Part shown: positions 16,554 to 27,348 of the stretch, one piece after another | Layout of the letters: the number at the start of each line of letters is the position of its first letter | Numbering within the stretch: the stretch's first letter is position 1 | Assembly: GCF_017873955.1 (NCBI RefSeq) | Contig: NZ_JAGGKS010000002.1 | Span: forward strand, 62,001-126,000 | DNA from: Sedimentibacter acidaminivorans | GTDB lineage: Bacteria > Bacillota > Clostridia > Tissierellales > Sedimentibacteraceae | Direction: 5' to 3' | Length of the DNA: 64,000 nucleotides | Notes under the pieces: model-generated | Told to the model about the DNA's origin: nothing | The model's database searches: none | Seen by the model: the letters and a program-made list of their open reading frames with translations, nothing else | Position numbers and translations under genes: made by a program

Positions 16554-18980
16554 TTAAATTGTATCCGTATTTATATTAATACTTATTTTTATATTTTCAA
16601 TATCTTTTTCCATATATATTGCTCGAATAATTTTCTTCAGAGAACCTAATGCATAATTAGAAACTTTAATGAATAAGTTTATCCTGTATTCATTATTAAC
16701 CTTATATATAGCATGAGGTATAGGTTTATACAACAGTAACTTTCTTTCTTGAACCATTTCTTGAACCGAATCACTTAATTCATTATATTTTTGTAAAGCT
16801 GTTTCAATTACCTTTTCTTCATTTACAGAAATCATACATATATTTATTATATTAACAAATGGTGGAAATGCAAACTCTTTTCTTAATTTCATCTCTTCAT
16901 TTATAAATAGATTATAATCATTATTTTTAGCAGCGTTAATAATATAATTCTGCGGCTCAAATGTCTGAATAAATACCCTTCCTCTTTTATCTCCTCTTCC
17001 TGCTCTTCCACTAACTTGAGTTAAAAGTTGAAATGTTTTTTCACTTGCGTTATAAAATGGAAGATTTAATATTGCATCAGCAGATAGCACTCCCACTGTT
17101 GTAACCTCTGGAAAATCAAATCCTTTTGCTAGCATTTGTGTACCTATAAGTATATCTATTTTCCCACCTTTAAAATTGTTATATATTTTTTCATAACTAT
17201 CCTTATTTGACATTGAATCAACATCCATGCGTTCAGTTACAGCATTTGGAAATAAGTGTTTTACAAGAATCTCTACATGCTGAGTTCCTGCTCCAAACTG
17301 TTCGATTTTTTCACTGCCACATTTAGGACATTTTATTATCATTTTTTTTGTTCTACCGCAATAATGGCATCGAAGCATATTTCCTTTAACATGATATGTC
17401 ATTGATACATCACATTTATCACATCTTATTGCATGACCACATTTTTTACATGATACAAATCCAGAATAACCTCTCTTATTCAGGAAAAGTATTACCTGCT
17501 CTTTTTTTTCTAAAGATTTTTTTATATTTCGATACAACAATTCACTAATAATAGTATTGTTTCCTTTGTTTAGTTCCTCACTCATATCTACAATATCAAT
17601 TTGAGGCATAATTGCGTTTTTAACTCTATTTTTCATTTCAATAAGTTCGATTTGACCTTTCATAACCATATGATAGGTACTGAGTGAAGGAGTCGCTGTC
17701 CCAAGAACAACTTTAGCATTTAAAATAGAAGACATTTTAATTGCAACTTCAATAGCATCATATTTAGGAGAAGTTGAAGATTTATAGCTGTCCTCATGTT
17801 CTTCATCTATAATTATTGCCCCTATATCCCTTATTGGAGCAAAAAGTGCTGACCTTGCGCCTACAACAATATAAACCTCTTTATTATAAACCTTATTCCA
17901 TTCAATATACTTTTCTTTTTTACTTAACCTAGAATGAAATACTGCAATTTTATTTCCAAATCTTTTTTTAAATCTTTCTATAGTTTGAGTTGTTAAGGAA
18001 ATTTCAGGTACAAGCATTATTGATTGCTTATTTTCTTTTTGGTAATGTTCAATTATCTCCATATAAACTTCTGTTTTACCACTACCAGTTACTCCATGTA
18101 ACAAAAAAACTTTATCATCTTGATTAATTACTTTATCAACAGCATTTTGTTGCTCTTTATTTAATGTAATTTTATGTTCTAATTCAAAATTACTTTCATC
18201 TATATCATAAAGCACAGATTCACACAACAAAATGTCTTTTTTTATAAGATTATTTACTACTGAAGCGGAAATAGATAAATCGCTTACCAATTTTTTAATA
18301 TTCACCTTGCCAAATTCTTTTAAATAATTAAGTATATTTATCTGATTTTGTGTTTTATTTATATTATACTGTTCTAAGTTTTTATTCGAATCCTTAAGAC
18401 TGATAATTTTTTCATATGATCTTTTATAATTTAATTTCTCTTTATTTTCTATTTCAATAATATTTTTTTCTTTTAAGCTATCTAACAACGAATATAAATC
18501 ATTATTTAAATAATTTTTTTTTAATTTTCCAAGCTCAATTTTACCTTTTTTAATTATTTCCAACAATTCATTTTCTTTTCTATTTAGTCCTATCTCACAA
18601 AAACCAGTATCAACTACTTTAACAAATATATTATGTTCATACTTAATCATAGATGGAACCATAAGCCTTATTACGTCCGAAAACTTACATACGTATCTTT
18701 CCCTAATCCACAAACAAAGCCTTATCATTTCCTCTTTTATAATCGGTTCATCATCAATTATTTCTATAATTGGTTTTATCCTATTTTTAGATATATCACA
18801 ATTTGCGCTAATAGAAATAACAACAGCATCAATTATATGTTTATTCTTTCCAAAATTAACTTTTACTCTTTTACCAACTTGTATTCTATTTTCAAGTTCT
18901 TCATCAATGCCATAAGTATAAATTTGATCTGTACTTTTAGAATTATTATTTAATATTACCTTGGCATAACTTTTGATCAT
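16554..18980 (-). CDS. priA: Primosomal replication-restart helicase PriA
   Basis: Loads the replisome at repaired forks. The 808-residue protein has an N-terminal fork-binding region, Walker A GVTGSGKT (296-303), DEEH box (IIIDEEHEDSYK), GTATPS, and a zinc-binding segment with four CxxC-type pairs (CKKC, CDKC, CHYC, CPKC). The helicase C-terminal motif QVSGRAGRG is intact. Length is at the long end for PriA. The ATG at 18980 follows AGGTGTG. In B. subtilis coaBC lies between rpoZ and priA; here a terminator separates them and coaBC is absent. Confidence 0.95.
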   Translation of the reverse strand: MIKSYAKVILNNNSKSTDQIYTYGIDEELENRIQVGKRVKVNFGKNKHIIDAVVISISANCDISKNRIKPIIEIIDDEPIIKEEMIRLCLWIRERYVCKFSDVIRLMVPSMIKYEHNIFVKVVDTGFCEIGLNRKENELLEIIKKGKIELGKLKKNYLNNDLYSLLDSLKEKNIIEIENKEKLNYKRSYEKIISLKDSNKNLEQYNINKTQNQINILNYLKEFGKVNIKKLVSDLSISASVVNNLIKKDILLCESVLYDIDESNFELEHKITLNKEQQNAVDKVINQDDKVFLLHGVTGSGKTEVYMEIIEHYQKENKQSIMLVPEISLTTQTIERFKKRFGNKIAVFHSRLSKKEKYIEWNKVYNKEVYIVVGARSALFAPIRDIGAIIIDEEHEDSYKSSTSPKYDAIEVAIKMSSILNAKVVLGTATPSLSTYHMVMKGQIELIEMKNRVKNAIMPQIDIVDMSEELNKGNNTIISELLYRNIKKSLEKKEQVILFLNKRGYSGFVSCKKCGHAIRCDKCDVSMTYHVKGNMLRCHYCGRTKKMIIKCPKCGSEKIEQFGAGTQHVEILVKHLFPNAVTERMDVDSMSNKDSYEKIYNNFKGGKIDILIGTQMLAKGFDFPEVTTVGVLSADAILNLPFYNASEKTFQLLTQVSGRAGRGDKRGRVFIQTFEPQNYIINAAKNNDYNLFINEEMKLRKEFAFPPFVNIINICMISVNEEKVIETALQKYNELSDSVQEMVQERKLLLYKPIPHAIYKVNNEYRINLFIKVSNYALGSLKKIIRAIYMEKDIENIKISININTDTI

Positions 18981-19031
18981 AATTTCACACCTAATTTCAT
19001 ATTGATGACTTTTTTATTAACTGATTAAATT

Positions 19032-19060
19032 AAATAATCAGTCAATTTGACTGATTATTT
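19032..19060 (-). terminator. Terminator after rpoZ
   Basis: A perfect inverted repeat of two 14-base arms (AAATAATCAGTCAA and its complement) around a single T, 33 bases downstream of the rpoZ stop. A/T-rich flanks give T-runs in both directions. A further CTGATTA copy lies just outside it. Confidence 0.65.
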
Positions 19061-19092
19061 TTCATTTGATTTGTAATACTTTTTTGTATATT

Positions 19093-19365
19093 CTAATTAT
19101 CAGAATATACTTCTCTTTCTGCTTGTTCTAATATTCTTGTTTGATTATCAATGTCTGCTTGCCTTTGTTGTTCAGTTTCATATACAACACCATAAGACTT
19201 GTCATAAAATTCCTCAATAGCCACACACACGGGTTTTAATGTAGGTGTTTTTATCAATATATCTTGTCCGTCTATAATTTGTCTAGCCCTTTTAGATATC
19301 AGTGTTACAAGTGAATATCTGCTGTCTACCATATCTATTAACTCATCAATAGAAATTTTTTTCAT
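19093..19365 (-). CDS. rpoZ: RNA polymerase omega subunit
   Basis: Omega subunit assisting assembly of RNA polymerase. The 90-residue protein has the omega signature near the N-terminus (DELIDMVDSRYSLVTLISKR) followed by ARQI and KPVCVAIEE. The ATG at 19365 follows AAGGAGGTATAATA. It is two bases downstream of the gmk stop, the conserved gmk-rpoZ pair, and is followed by the terminator at 19032-19060. Confidence 0.93.
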   Translation of the reverse strand: MKKISIDELIDMVDSRYSLVTLISKRARQIIDGQDILIKTPTLKPVCVAIEEFYDKSYGVVYETEQQRQADIDNQTRILEQAEREVYSDN

Positions 19366-19367
19366 TA

Positions 19368-19973
19368 TTATACCTCCTTGATTTTCTTTATTAAAGCTTG
19401 ATTTCTTGCTGATTTGTTTTTTTCTGCTGATATTATTTCTTTTATTTTTTCAACTGCCGAATCTACTTCATCATTTAAAACGACATAATCATACTCAAAA
19501 GCATAGTTCAATTCATCATATGCACATTTCAATCTTCTATGAATTACCTCTTTTGAATCCGTTCCTCTGCCTTCAATTCTATTTTTTAACTCTTCTAGCG
19601 ATGGAGGAAGTATAAAAATAAAAACCCCTTTTGGATAGTTCTCTTTTACCTTCAACGCCCCTTGTATATCTATCTCCAATATTATATCTTTCCCCTCTTC
19701 TAACTGTTTTAGTACTATTTTTTTAGGAGTTCCATAATAATTTCCATATACTAAGGCATGTTCTAGAAATTCATCATTATTAATTTTTTTTACAAAATCA
19801 TCTTCATCAATAAAAAAATAATTTTTACCTTCAATTTCTCCTACTCTAGGTTTTCTAGTAGTTGCTGAAACTGAAACATTTATATTTTCTATTTCATCTA
19901 TAAGTCTTTTACAAATAGTGCCTTTTCCAGAACCTGACGGGCCTGAAATAACAACTAATAATCCATTGCTCAT
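19368..19973 (-). CDS. gmk: Guanylate kinase
   Basis: Phosphorylates GMP to GDP. The protein of about 201 residues starts MSNGLLVVISGPSGSGKGT, with the P-loop at about residues 10-17, then SATTRKPRVGEIEGKNYFF for GMP binding and the IDIQGAL segment. The start at 19973 is chosen because GAGGGGG precedes it; an upstream extension to 20006 would overlap remA by 20 bases and lacks a ribosome site. It lies between remA and rpoZ as in other Firmicutes. Confidence 0.95.
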   Translation of the reverse strand: MSNGLLVVISGPSGSGKGTICKRLIDEIENINVSVSATTRKPRVGEIEGKNYFFIDEDDFVKKINNDEFLEHALVYGNYYGTPKKIVLKQLEEGKDIILEIDIQGALKVKENYPKGVFIFILPPSLEELKNRIEGRGTDSKEVIHRRLKCAYDELNYAFEYDYVVLNDEVDSAVEKIKEIISAEKNKSARNQALIKKIKEV

Positions 19974-19986
19974 CCTTGCCCCCTCT

Positions 19987-20235
19987 TTATTTGACCAAAT
20001 GGTCAAACCTTTGAGCCATAGTATCTGGTTGAATTGCAGATAATATTACATATTCACAATCCGTAATTATAACCGCTCTAGTTTTTCTCCCATAAGTGGC
20101 ATCTATAAGTTTGCCTTTTTCTCTTGTTTCTTGAATGACCCTTTTTATAGGTGCTGACTCTGGGCTAACAATTGCTATTATGCGATTTGAAAGAGCTATA
20201 TTTCCAAATCCTATATTTATAGTATTACTTGACAT
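19987..20235 (-). CDS. remA: RemA-family DNA-binding regulator (DUF370)
   Basis: RemA in B. subtilis is a DNA-binding activator of biofilm matrix genes. The protein of 82 residues starts with [20 protein letters not shown] and contains [17 protein letters not shown], the conserved RemA region with basic residues. The location between yicC and gmk is the standard one. The ATG at 20235 follows TAGGAGAACATTC. What it controls in this organism cannot be read from the sequence. Confidence 0.9.
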   Translation of the reverse strand: MSSNTINIGFGNIALSNRIIAIVSPESAPIKRVIQETREKGKLIDATYGRKTRAVIITDCEYVILSAIQPDTMAQRFDHLVK

Positions 20236-20245
20236 GAATGTTCTC

Positions 20246-21133
20246 CTACTCTATATTCTGAATTTGTTCTCTTATTTTTTCTAGTAAATTTTTAACTTCA
20301 ATTACTATTTGAGTTATATTAATATTTCCTATTTTAGACCCAATTGTATTAATTTCCCTATTTGCTTCTTGAATTATGAAATCCAATTTTCTACCAATTG
20401 ACCCCCCTGATTGAAGTGCAGTATCTAATTGTTCCATATGTGAATTGAATCTAACAATTTCTTCGTTGATATCACTCTTATCAGAATAAAAAACAATCTC
20501 ATTGTAAAGTCTATTTTCATCTAATTCGTAAGAATTTCCTAAAAGTTCTTTTATCCTATTTTCAAGCTTTTCTTTATATTCAGAAACTATTGTCTCTGAA
20601 TATTTACTAATATCTTGTATTAGTAATAAAATATTTTCCATGCTTGACCTAATATCTTTTTCAAGCTGTTCGCCCTCTTTACACCTCATTAGCAAAAGAC
20701 TTTCAACTGCATTACTCACTGCAGACTCAACGCATATTCTCAATTCTTCTTCATCTGCTTTATCTTCCCTAGCAACTAGTACATCTTGAAATTTTATTAT
20801 TGTATCAATTGAAGGTTCGTCACACATATTAAGTTCTCTTTTTATTTCATCTATTGCATCTTTATATTGCTTCGCTAAGCATATATCAGGAACAATAACA
20901 GTATCTGATTCACTTATGTAATCAATATTTAAGTATACATCTATTCTACCTCTTTGTATGCTTTTTTTCAATATTTTTCTTATATTATCTTCAAAAAAAC
21001 GCAAATGTCTTGGAGTTTTAACATTTATGTCGCAATACCTATTATTTATTGACTTAATTTCCGCCGTAATACTCCTCTTACCATCATTGTGTTCACCCTT
21101 GCCATATCCGGTCATGCTTATTATTTTTGCCAC
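20246..21133 (-). CDS. YicC/YloC-family endoribonuclease
   Basis: Members of this family are endoribonucleases (YicC in E. coli). The 295-residue protein begins [16 protein letters not shown], the family's typical SMTGYG start, and ends with the conserved [17 protein letters not shown] region and a helical tail. Start is GTG at 21133 with GGAG seven bases upstream. An extended -10 lies at 21167-21175. It heads the yicC-remA-gmk-rpoZ run and is divergent from rqcH. Confidence 0.9.
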   Translation of the reverse strand: MAKIISMTGYGKGEHNDGKRSITAEIKSINNRYCDINVKTPRHLRFFEDNIRKILKKSIQRGRIDVYLNIDYISESDTVIVPDICLAKQYKDAIDEIKRELNMCDEPSIDTIIKFQDVLVAREDKADEEELRICVESAVSNAVESLLLMRCKEGEQLEKDIRSSMENILLLIQDISKYSETIVSEYKEKLENRIKELLGNSYELDENRLYNEIVFYSDKSDINEEIVRFNSHMEQLDTALQSGGSIGRKLDFIIQEANREINTIGSKIGNINITQIVIEVKNLLEKIREQIQNIE

Positions 21134-21166
21134 TATTTCATCTCCAATATCTTATTCTTCTAAACC

Positions 21167-21175
21167 ATTATAACA
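21167..21175 (-). promoter_or_regulatory. Extended -10 promoter element for yicC
   Basis: TGTTATAAT read leftwards (TATAAT at 21167-21172). The -35 region is poor (TTGTTT-like), so an extended -10 promoter is inferred. Confidence 0.5.
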
Positions 21176-21212
21176 TTAAATCGCAAATAGTAAACAAAAA
21201 ATTATCTTTTAC

Positions 21213-21241
21213 ATGACATAAATTGTTTTTTGTTGTACAAT
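21213..21241 (+). promoter_or_regulatory. Predicted promoter for rqcH
   Basis: ATGACA (21213-21218), 17 bases, TACAAT (21236-21241), 37 bases before the rqcH start, which has AGGAGG as ribosome site. Confidence 0.65.
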
Positions 21242-21278
21242 ACTATGAGAACAATAAGGAACAATAGGAGGTTCTATA

Positions 21279-23032
21279 ATGGCACTTGACGGAATTTTTT
21301 TAAATAGTATAAAAGATGATTTAAACGATAAATTAATTGGTGGACGTATAGATAAAATTTATCAACCTGATAAAAATGAAATAATAATTTCTGTAAGAAA
21401 TGGTGGAGAAAACTACAAACTTTTAATATCTTCAGTTAGTAGTTGTCCAAGAATACAATTAACTAATATAGTAAGAAAGAACCCTGAACAACCGCCAATG
21501 TTCTGCATGCTTATGAGAAAACATTTAACAGGATCATATATAAGAGAAATAAAACAAATTGATTTTGATAGAATTATTGAAATAACTTTTGAATGTAAAG
21601 ATGAATTACAAACAACGATATATAAATCTATAATTATAGAAATAATGGGTAAACATAGCAATATTATTTTTGCTCATACAAATACAAAAATTATTATAGA
21701 TTCAATAAAAAGGATAGCTGAAAATGTAAGTAGTTTAAGACAAATTTATCCTGGTTTAACTTATAACTTACCTCCACTCCCTTCAAAAATAAATCCAATT
21801 AGCATATCAAAAGAAGAGTTTTTAAATACTATTAAAGCTGTTAACGATGGTATGTATATATATGATTTTATTTTTAAAACATTCACAGGTATGAGCCCTT
21901 TCATAAGCAGAGAAATTTGTTTTATCTCTAATTTAAATGAAAGCACATATATAGGTGAATTAAGTCACAGTGATATAGAAAATATATGGAACTCATTTAA
22001 AGCCATAATTGATAAAATAAAAAACAAAGAATATTCCTTTAATATTTATGCTAATGAAGAATTGCGAATTTATGACTTTTACTGCATAAATTTAAAATAT
22101 CTCAATTCCTACAAAAGTAAAACATTTGATAATCCAAGTGATATGTTGGATACGTATTATTATGAAATGGATAACAAAAATAAAATTAATCAAAAAGTAT
22201 CAAATTTAATTAAAAGCATAAATACAAAATTAGAACGAGATAAAAAAAAGATAGAAAAACAGAGGCATGAACTCCTAAGTGCTGAAGATAGAGAAAAATA
22301 TAAAATATACGGTGAGCTAATAATTGCAAACTTAAATTCAGAACATGAAAAAAACAAACTTAAGGTATTAAATTACTATGATCCAGAACAAAAAGAAATA
22401 ATAATTCCTTTAGACCCAAAATTAAATTTAAAACAAAACAGTCAAAAATTTTTTAAAAGATATAACAAACTTAAAACAGCAGAAGATGAGCTACATAAAC
22501 TTATATCTGTAACTAAAGAAGAAATAACATATTTAGAAAATATTCTTTTTTCAATAGAGGAATGCAAAACTATTAGTGATTTAGATGATATTTATATTGA
22601 ATTAATTAATGAAGGTTTCATGAAAAAAAAAGGAAAAGTAAAAAAATCGAAAGAATATAAACCTGAAATATTAACTTACATTTCTTCTCATGGTCATGAA
22701 ATTATGGTGGGTAAAAACAATCTTCAAAATGATATGTTAACTTTTAAAGTCGGAAAAAAAGATGACTACTGGTTCCATTCAAAAAATATCCCAGGTTCAC
22801 ACGTATTAATAAGAACAAATGGTGATGAACTTTCTGACGAAGAATATGTTGAAGCAGCACGCATAGCTGCATATTATAGCAAAGCTAAAAACTCAAGCAG
22901 TGTAGAAATTGATTATACAAAAAAATCAAATGTAAAAAAACCTGCAAATGCAAAACCTGGATTTGTTATTTATGAAACAAATTATTCCATGCTAGTTGAA
23001 CCTAATATTTCAGATATCAAACTAAAAAAATA

Positions 23033-23033
<1 letters not shown>
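21279..23033 (+). CDS. rqcH: Ribosome quality control protein RqcH (NFACT family)
   Basis: RqcH binds obstructed 50S subunits and recruits tRNA-Ala to add C-terminal alanine tails. The 584-residue protein has the NFACT-N domain (MALDGIFLNSIKDDL; GGRIDKIYQP), a central coiled region with KKIEKQRHELL-type charged helices (about 310-440), and the C-terminal NFACT-R domain with DDYWFHSKNIPGSHV and PGFVIYETNYSMLV. Length is normal. The ATG at 21279 follows AGGAGG. It is a single-gene unit oriented away from yicC, as yloA is in B. subtilis, and ends at a shared terminator. Confidence 0.93.
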
Positions 23034-23595
<562 letters not shown>

Positions 23596-23660
23596 TTATA
23601 ATACACCCTTCCATTTACTATTTTACAATTGTTCACGCAATTATTCTTTCCGTTCCTCTA

Positions 23661-24566
23661 TTATTCTTTTATGGTTATCAGTACCTTTGTAAAATAACTT
23701 GGTAATTCACTATCAAACTCCATATATTCTTTAGTTGATGGGTGAATGAACCCAAGTGTTTTTGAATGCAATAGTTGTCCTGATAATCCGAATTTATTAG
23801 TTTTACTTCCATATACATCATCCCCAACTACTGGGTGTCCTATATATTTCATATGTACTCTAATTTGATGAGTTCTACCAGTTTCAAGCTTTAATTTTAG
23901 CAGAGTATATTTATCATATTTTTTTACTACCCAAAAATTTGTTACAGCTTCTTTGCTATTTTTACTTGTCACAGCCCTCTTTTTCCTATCTTTTTCACTT
24001 CTTCCAAGAGGTGCATTTATTATTCCATTATCCTCTTTAACTCTGCCCTCTACCAGTGCATAATAAATTCTATAAATAGAATGTTCTTTTAAACATTCAG
24101 CTAAATAATTATGTGATTTATCATTTTTTGCTACAAGCATTAATCCGGAAGTATTTTTATCAAGCCTATGTACTATTCCTGGTCTTAGAATCCCATTTAT
24201 AGACGATAAATTTTCCAAATGATGCATAAGTCCATTTACAAGAGTTCCCGAAGAATGCCCAGGAGCTGGATGAACAACTATTCCTTGAGATTTATTAATA
24301 ATTGCAACATCATTATCCTCATATACAATTTTTATATCAATATCCTCAGCAACTACATCTAAAATTTTTGGTTCTGGCTTAATCACTACTATTTCATCAT
24401 TCTTCTTAAGCCTATAATTTGACTTTATCAACTTATTGTTAACTTTAATATTTCCATCTGCAATAAGTTTCTGTACTGAATTTCTTGATATATCATCTAT
24501 ATGATTTGAAATATATGAATCAATTCTATCATTTTCAATATCGGAAATTAAAACTATTTTATTCAT
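23661..24566 (-). CDS. RluD-family pseudouridine synthase (YlyB type)
   Basis: Pseudouridylates 23S rRNA. The protein of about 301 residues has an N-terminal S4 RNA-binding domain (DSYISNHIDDISRNSVQKLI; SNYRLKKNDEIVV) and the catalytic domain with RPGIVHRLDKNTSGLM, whose aspartate in HRLD is the nucleophile. The start ATG at 24566 overlaps the lspA stop (ATGAATAA); the upstream in-frame extension to 24587 is unlikely. The exact target base cannot be told from sequence alone. Confidence 0.9.
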   Translation of the reverse strand: MNKIVLISDIENDRIDSYISNHIDDISRNSVQKLIADGNIKVNNKLIKSNYRLKKNDEIVVIKPEPKILDVVAEDIDIKIVYEDNDVAIINKSQGIVVHPAPGHSSGTLVNGLMHHLENLSSINGILRPGIVHRLDKNTSGLMLVAKNDKSHNYLAECLKEHSIYRIYYALVEGRVKEDNGIINAPLGRSEKDRKKRAVTSKNSKEAVTNFWVVKKYDKYTLLKLKLETGRTHQIRVHMKYIGHPVVGDDVYGSKTNKFGLSGQLLHSKTLGFIHPSTKEYMEFDSELPSYFTKVLITIKE

Positions 24567-25038
24567 TAATATTTTCACTCTTTTCAAACTTATTAAATAA
24601 CATGAGAATTATTAGGAGTATAGTTCCACAAACAACAAAACTGTCAGCGACATTAAAAACAGGAAAATCATAAAAATTGCCAAATCTTACATCTATAAAA
24701 TCAACCACAAAACCCATTGTAATTCTATCAATAAAATTACCAATAGCACCACCTGCAATTAAAACAATTGACAATTTCGAAACATTTGTAATGTTTTTAT
24801 ATTTGAAAAACATATATGCTAAAAATATAATCATAATAAAAGTAATTATTACGAAGAACCAAATTTGATTCTGTAGTATACCAAAGGCTGCACCTCTGTT
24901 TTCGACATATGAAAATCTAAGAAAATCTTTTATTATTTTTATAGAACTACCATTTTTCAAAACTGTTAATGCCCACTTTTTAGTTATTTGATCCAATATT
25001 ATAGAAAATAAAAAAACTGCTCCAAAAAAAATATTCAT
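24559..25038 (-). CDS. lspA: Lipoprotein signal peptidase
   Basis: Cleaves signal peptides of prolipoproteins after lipidation. The protein has four predicted membrane helices and the aspartyl protease motifs GNFIDRITMGFVVDF and FNVADSFV, supplying the two catalytic aspartates. ENRGAAFG is the conserved loop. I choose the start MNIFFGAV at 25038, with TTAGG about 10 bases upstream; a GTG at 25077 would add a polar N-terminus with no ribosome site, atypical for LspA. It overlaps the RluD gene by eight bases. Confidence 0.9.
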   Translation of the reverse strand: MNIFFGAVFLFSIILDQITKKWALTVLKNGSSIKIIKDFLRFSYVENRGAAFGILQNQIWFFVIITFIMIIFLAYMFFKYKNITNVSKLSIVLIAGGAIGNFIDRITMGFVVDFIDVRFGNFYDFPVFNVADSFVVCGTILLIILMLFNKFEKSENINE

Positions 25039-25100
25039 AACTAATTTACCTAATTCCTCTCTATTGTAGTAATACACAAAGAATTGCTTTTACATTATTA

Positions 25101-25886
25101 CTATATGTAATGCTTTATTTCAACTTTATATTTTCCACTCTTAGTTTGCCCCATAAACTTTGATATTTTATACCTTCCATATTTACTAATAGAGACCATA
25201 TCCCCTTCTTCTACCAAATAGGATACCTTATCTATAACCTGCCAATTAATTTTGACACTTTTTGACTTTACAATATCTGATGCAATTTCTCTAGATTTAT
25301 TTGTTATATTTTTTATAATATTATCAAGTCGCATAGAAGAGCAATTAATATTTAGTAAATTATGTTCTTGTTCTTTATAATGAACCTCTTGAATATTAAT
25401 TTTTTCTATCTCTATTTTATTTTTCCCTATTGATTCTAAATTATAAGCAATATAATCTGCAATATCACTATGAATAATTATATCTGCATAGTCATCATAC
25501 ACATAGATATCACCTGTCTTATTTCTATCTATGCCCATTGACATTATAGAACCTAAGTAGTCCTTATGATAAAGTGTCTTGAATTTCGATTTATTTCTTA
25601 TTCTAAGGGAAACAATAAATTCATTCGCATCAACTTGTTCAAGAAATTCAGGAAATAAAATTAAAACTTTCCTCTCACAATAAGAATATGAAGGGAAAAT
25701 TTCAAATTTAACATCTAAATTTTTTATTATGGGTAAACTTAACTCTGCCACAAATGGATTTATAAATTCTGTAGTGGCAGGAATATAGTTCTTGTTAACA
25801 TATAACGCTTTGTCAGCAATTTTTTTTACTGTATTTTTTGTTTCTTCATCTCTAATAAAGTCATAATATTTTTCTAAGTTTTTCAT
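25101..25886 (-). CDS. YlmH-family S4-domain RNA-binding protein
   Basis: The 261-residue protein is a YlmH homologue, with the N-terminal YlmH domain (FVAELSLPII; DYLGSIMSMGIDRNKTGDI) and a C-terminal S4 RNA-binding domain (about 180-245; SSMRLDNIIKNITNKSRE). In B. subtilis YlmH (RqcP) helps RqcH elongate C-terminal tails during ribosome quality control, notable because rqcH is 2 kb away. Start is ATG 25886. divIVA and ileS, which lie between ylmH and lspA in B. subtilis, are absent here. Confidence 0.88.
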   Translation of the reverse strand: MKNLEKYYDFIRDEETKNTVKKIADKALYVNKNYIPATTEFINPFVAELSLPIIKNLDVKFEIFPSYSYCERKVLILFPEFLEQVDANEFIVSLRIRNKSKFKTLYHKDYLGSIMSMGIDRNKTGDIYVYDDYADIIIHSDIADYIAYNLESIGKNKIEIEKINIQEVHYKEQEHNLLNINCSSMRLDNIIKNITNKSREIASDIVKSKSVKINWQVIDKVSYLVEEGDMVSISKYGRYKISKFMGQTKSGKYKVEIKHYI

Positions 25887-25900
25887 TAATACACAACCTA

Positions 25901-26161
25901 CTATAGATAAAATATAAGAACTTGAACAAATCTTAAAATCATATATGCCAATATTGGAGAAAAATCAACCATTCCCGTATTAAGACCAAACTTGCTTAAT
26001 ATAGTTCTACATGGAGCCAATATAGGTTCAGTTAACTGATAGATAATATCTGTTATTTTAGAATACCTTAAATTTGGAAAAAAGGATAACAACACTCTAA
26101 TTAATATCAAGGAATTTACAACCCTGATAAAAACAGATAGTGCATATTTTATTACATACAT
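25901..26161 (-). CDS. YggT/YlmG-family membrane protein
   Basis: An 86-residue membrane protein of the YggT family with two hydrophobic segments (about 5-25 and 62-84) and the conserved central stretch LLSFFPNLRYSKITDI and LTEPILAPCR. The family is associated with division-site or osmotic functions but the mechanism is not known. It lies between sepF and ylmH as in most Firmicutes. ATG 26161; ribosome site is modest. Confidence 0.88.
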   Translation of the reverse strand: MYVIKYALSVFIRVVNSLILIRVLLSFFPNLRYSKITDIIYQLTEPILAPCRTILSKFGLNTGMVDFSPILAYMILRFVQVLIFYL

Positions 26162-26187
26162 AAATTCACCTATTAATTATTTCTAAT

Positions 26188-26631
26188 TTACTTATTGTAA
26201 AAATAATTCCTTTCAAATCTTTCACCAAGTCGTCCATCTATTTGAACATTGTTTGGTGCTATAACAAAAATACCATTTGATACTTTCTGAATACTAGCTT
26301 CTAAAGAATAAACTGAACCTTTAATGAACTCAAAAATTTGTTTTTGAACTTCAAGTTCAATTCCTTCAATATTTAATACAACAACTTTTCTACTTTTAAG
26401 TTCGTCTACAGCTTTTGTACAATCTTCATACTTTTCAGGTTCACATATTGAAACCTTCATATCTGCATTAGAATGAACCTTAATAACATTATTTTTCCTA
26501 GAGTAAGTTTCCACTCTATCTGATGTCCTTACATCATTTCTATTATCTGAAGTTGAATCATCATCGTAATCATCTTCATCATCATAGTCTGTTATACCTA
26601 TAAAATCCTTTACTTTCTCCATCATACCCAT
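26188..26631 (-). CDS. sepF: Cell division protein SepF
   Basis: SepF forms rings that align FtsZ filaments and anchors them to the membrane. The protein of 147 residues has an N-terminal amphipathic membrane-binding helix (MGMMEKVKDFIGI), an acidic, Asp-rich linker (about 15-40), and the C-terminal globular FtsZ-binding domain with VVLNIEGIELEVQKQ and SNGIFVIAPNNVQI. The start at 26631 (MGMMEK) follows AGGAGGAG. A longer frame to 26664 overlaps the yggS stop region without its own site. Confidence 0.92.
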   Translation of the reverse strand: MGMMEKVKDFIGITDYDDEDDYDDDSTSDNRNDVRTSDRVETYSRKNNVIKVHSNADMKVSICEPEKYEDCTKAVDELKSRKVVVLNIEGIELEVQKQIFEFIKGSVYSLEASIQKVSNGIFVIAPNNVQIDGRLGERFERNYFYNK

Positions 26632-26644
26632 TTTAATTCTCCTC

Positions 26645-27337
26645 CTAATAATTTCTTGAACCAAATATAGCAGTACCTATCCTAACCATATTTGAACCTT
26701 CTTCTATAGCTATTTCAAAATCGTTTGTCATTCCCATAGACAAATACTTCATGTCTGTATTTTTTAATTGCATTTTACAAATATTATTGTATATATCTTT
26801 CATTTTTTTAAAAACCCATCTAACTTCCTCTGGATCTTCAGCATAAGGTGCAACTGTCATCAAACCCATAACCATTATATTATCATATTTGCTAACTTCC
26901 TTTATAAAATCATATACATTTTCTGCATTAATACCAAATTTACTATCTTCTTCCCCTATGTTAAGCTCTATTAGAACTTTTGATACAATTTCATTTTGTT
27001 TAGCCCTCTTATTTATTTCATTAGCAAGATCTATATTTTCAACAGAATGAATTAACTCTGCTTTGTCTATTATGTATTTTACTTTGTTCTTTTGCAAATG
27101 TCCAATCATATGCCATTTAATATTCATATCACTCAATTGTTCATACTTATTAACAAATTCTTGAACTTTATTTTCACCAAGATTTGAAAGTCCACCTTCA
27201 ATTGCTTGCTTTGCTTTTTCAGCATCTACAGTTTTAGAAACTGCAATAACTGTTATATCTTCAATACTTCTACCTGAAATTTTTGCTGCTTGTTCTACTC
27301 TATTTAATATATTATCTATGTTATCTTTTAAATTCAT
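26645..27337 (-). CDS. YggS-family pyridoxal phosphate homeostasis protein
   Basis: A PLP-binding protein of 230 residues with an alanine-racemase-like TIM barrel. The PLP lysine is in VIAVSKTVD, and HMIGHLQKNK, GLMTVAP and LSMGMTNDFEIAIEEGSN are family motifs. YggS homologues adjust free PLP. It lies upstream of sepF, as ylmE does in B. subtilis. ATG 27337 is preceded by AAGAGGTATATTT. Confidence 0.93.
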   Translation of the reverse strand: MNLKDNIDNILNRVEQAAKISGRSIEDITVIAVSKTVDAEKAKQAIEGGLSNLGENKVQEFVNKYEQLSDMNIKWHMIGHLQKNKVKYIIDKAELIHSVENIDLANEINKRAKQNEIVSKVLIELNIGEEDSKFGINAENVYDFIKEVSKYDNIMVMGLMTVAPYAEDPEEVRWVFKKMKDIYNNICKMQLKNTDMKYLSMGMTNDFEIAIEEGSNMVRIGTAIFGSRNY

Positions 27338-27348
27338 AAATATACCTC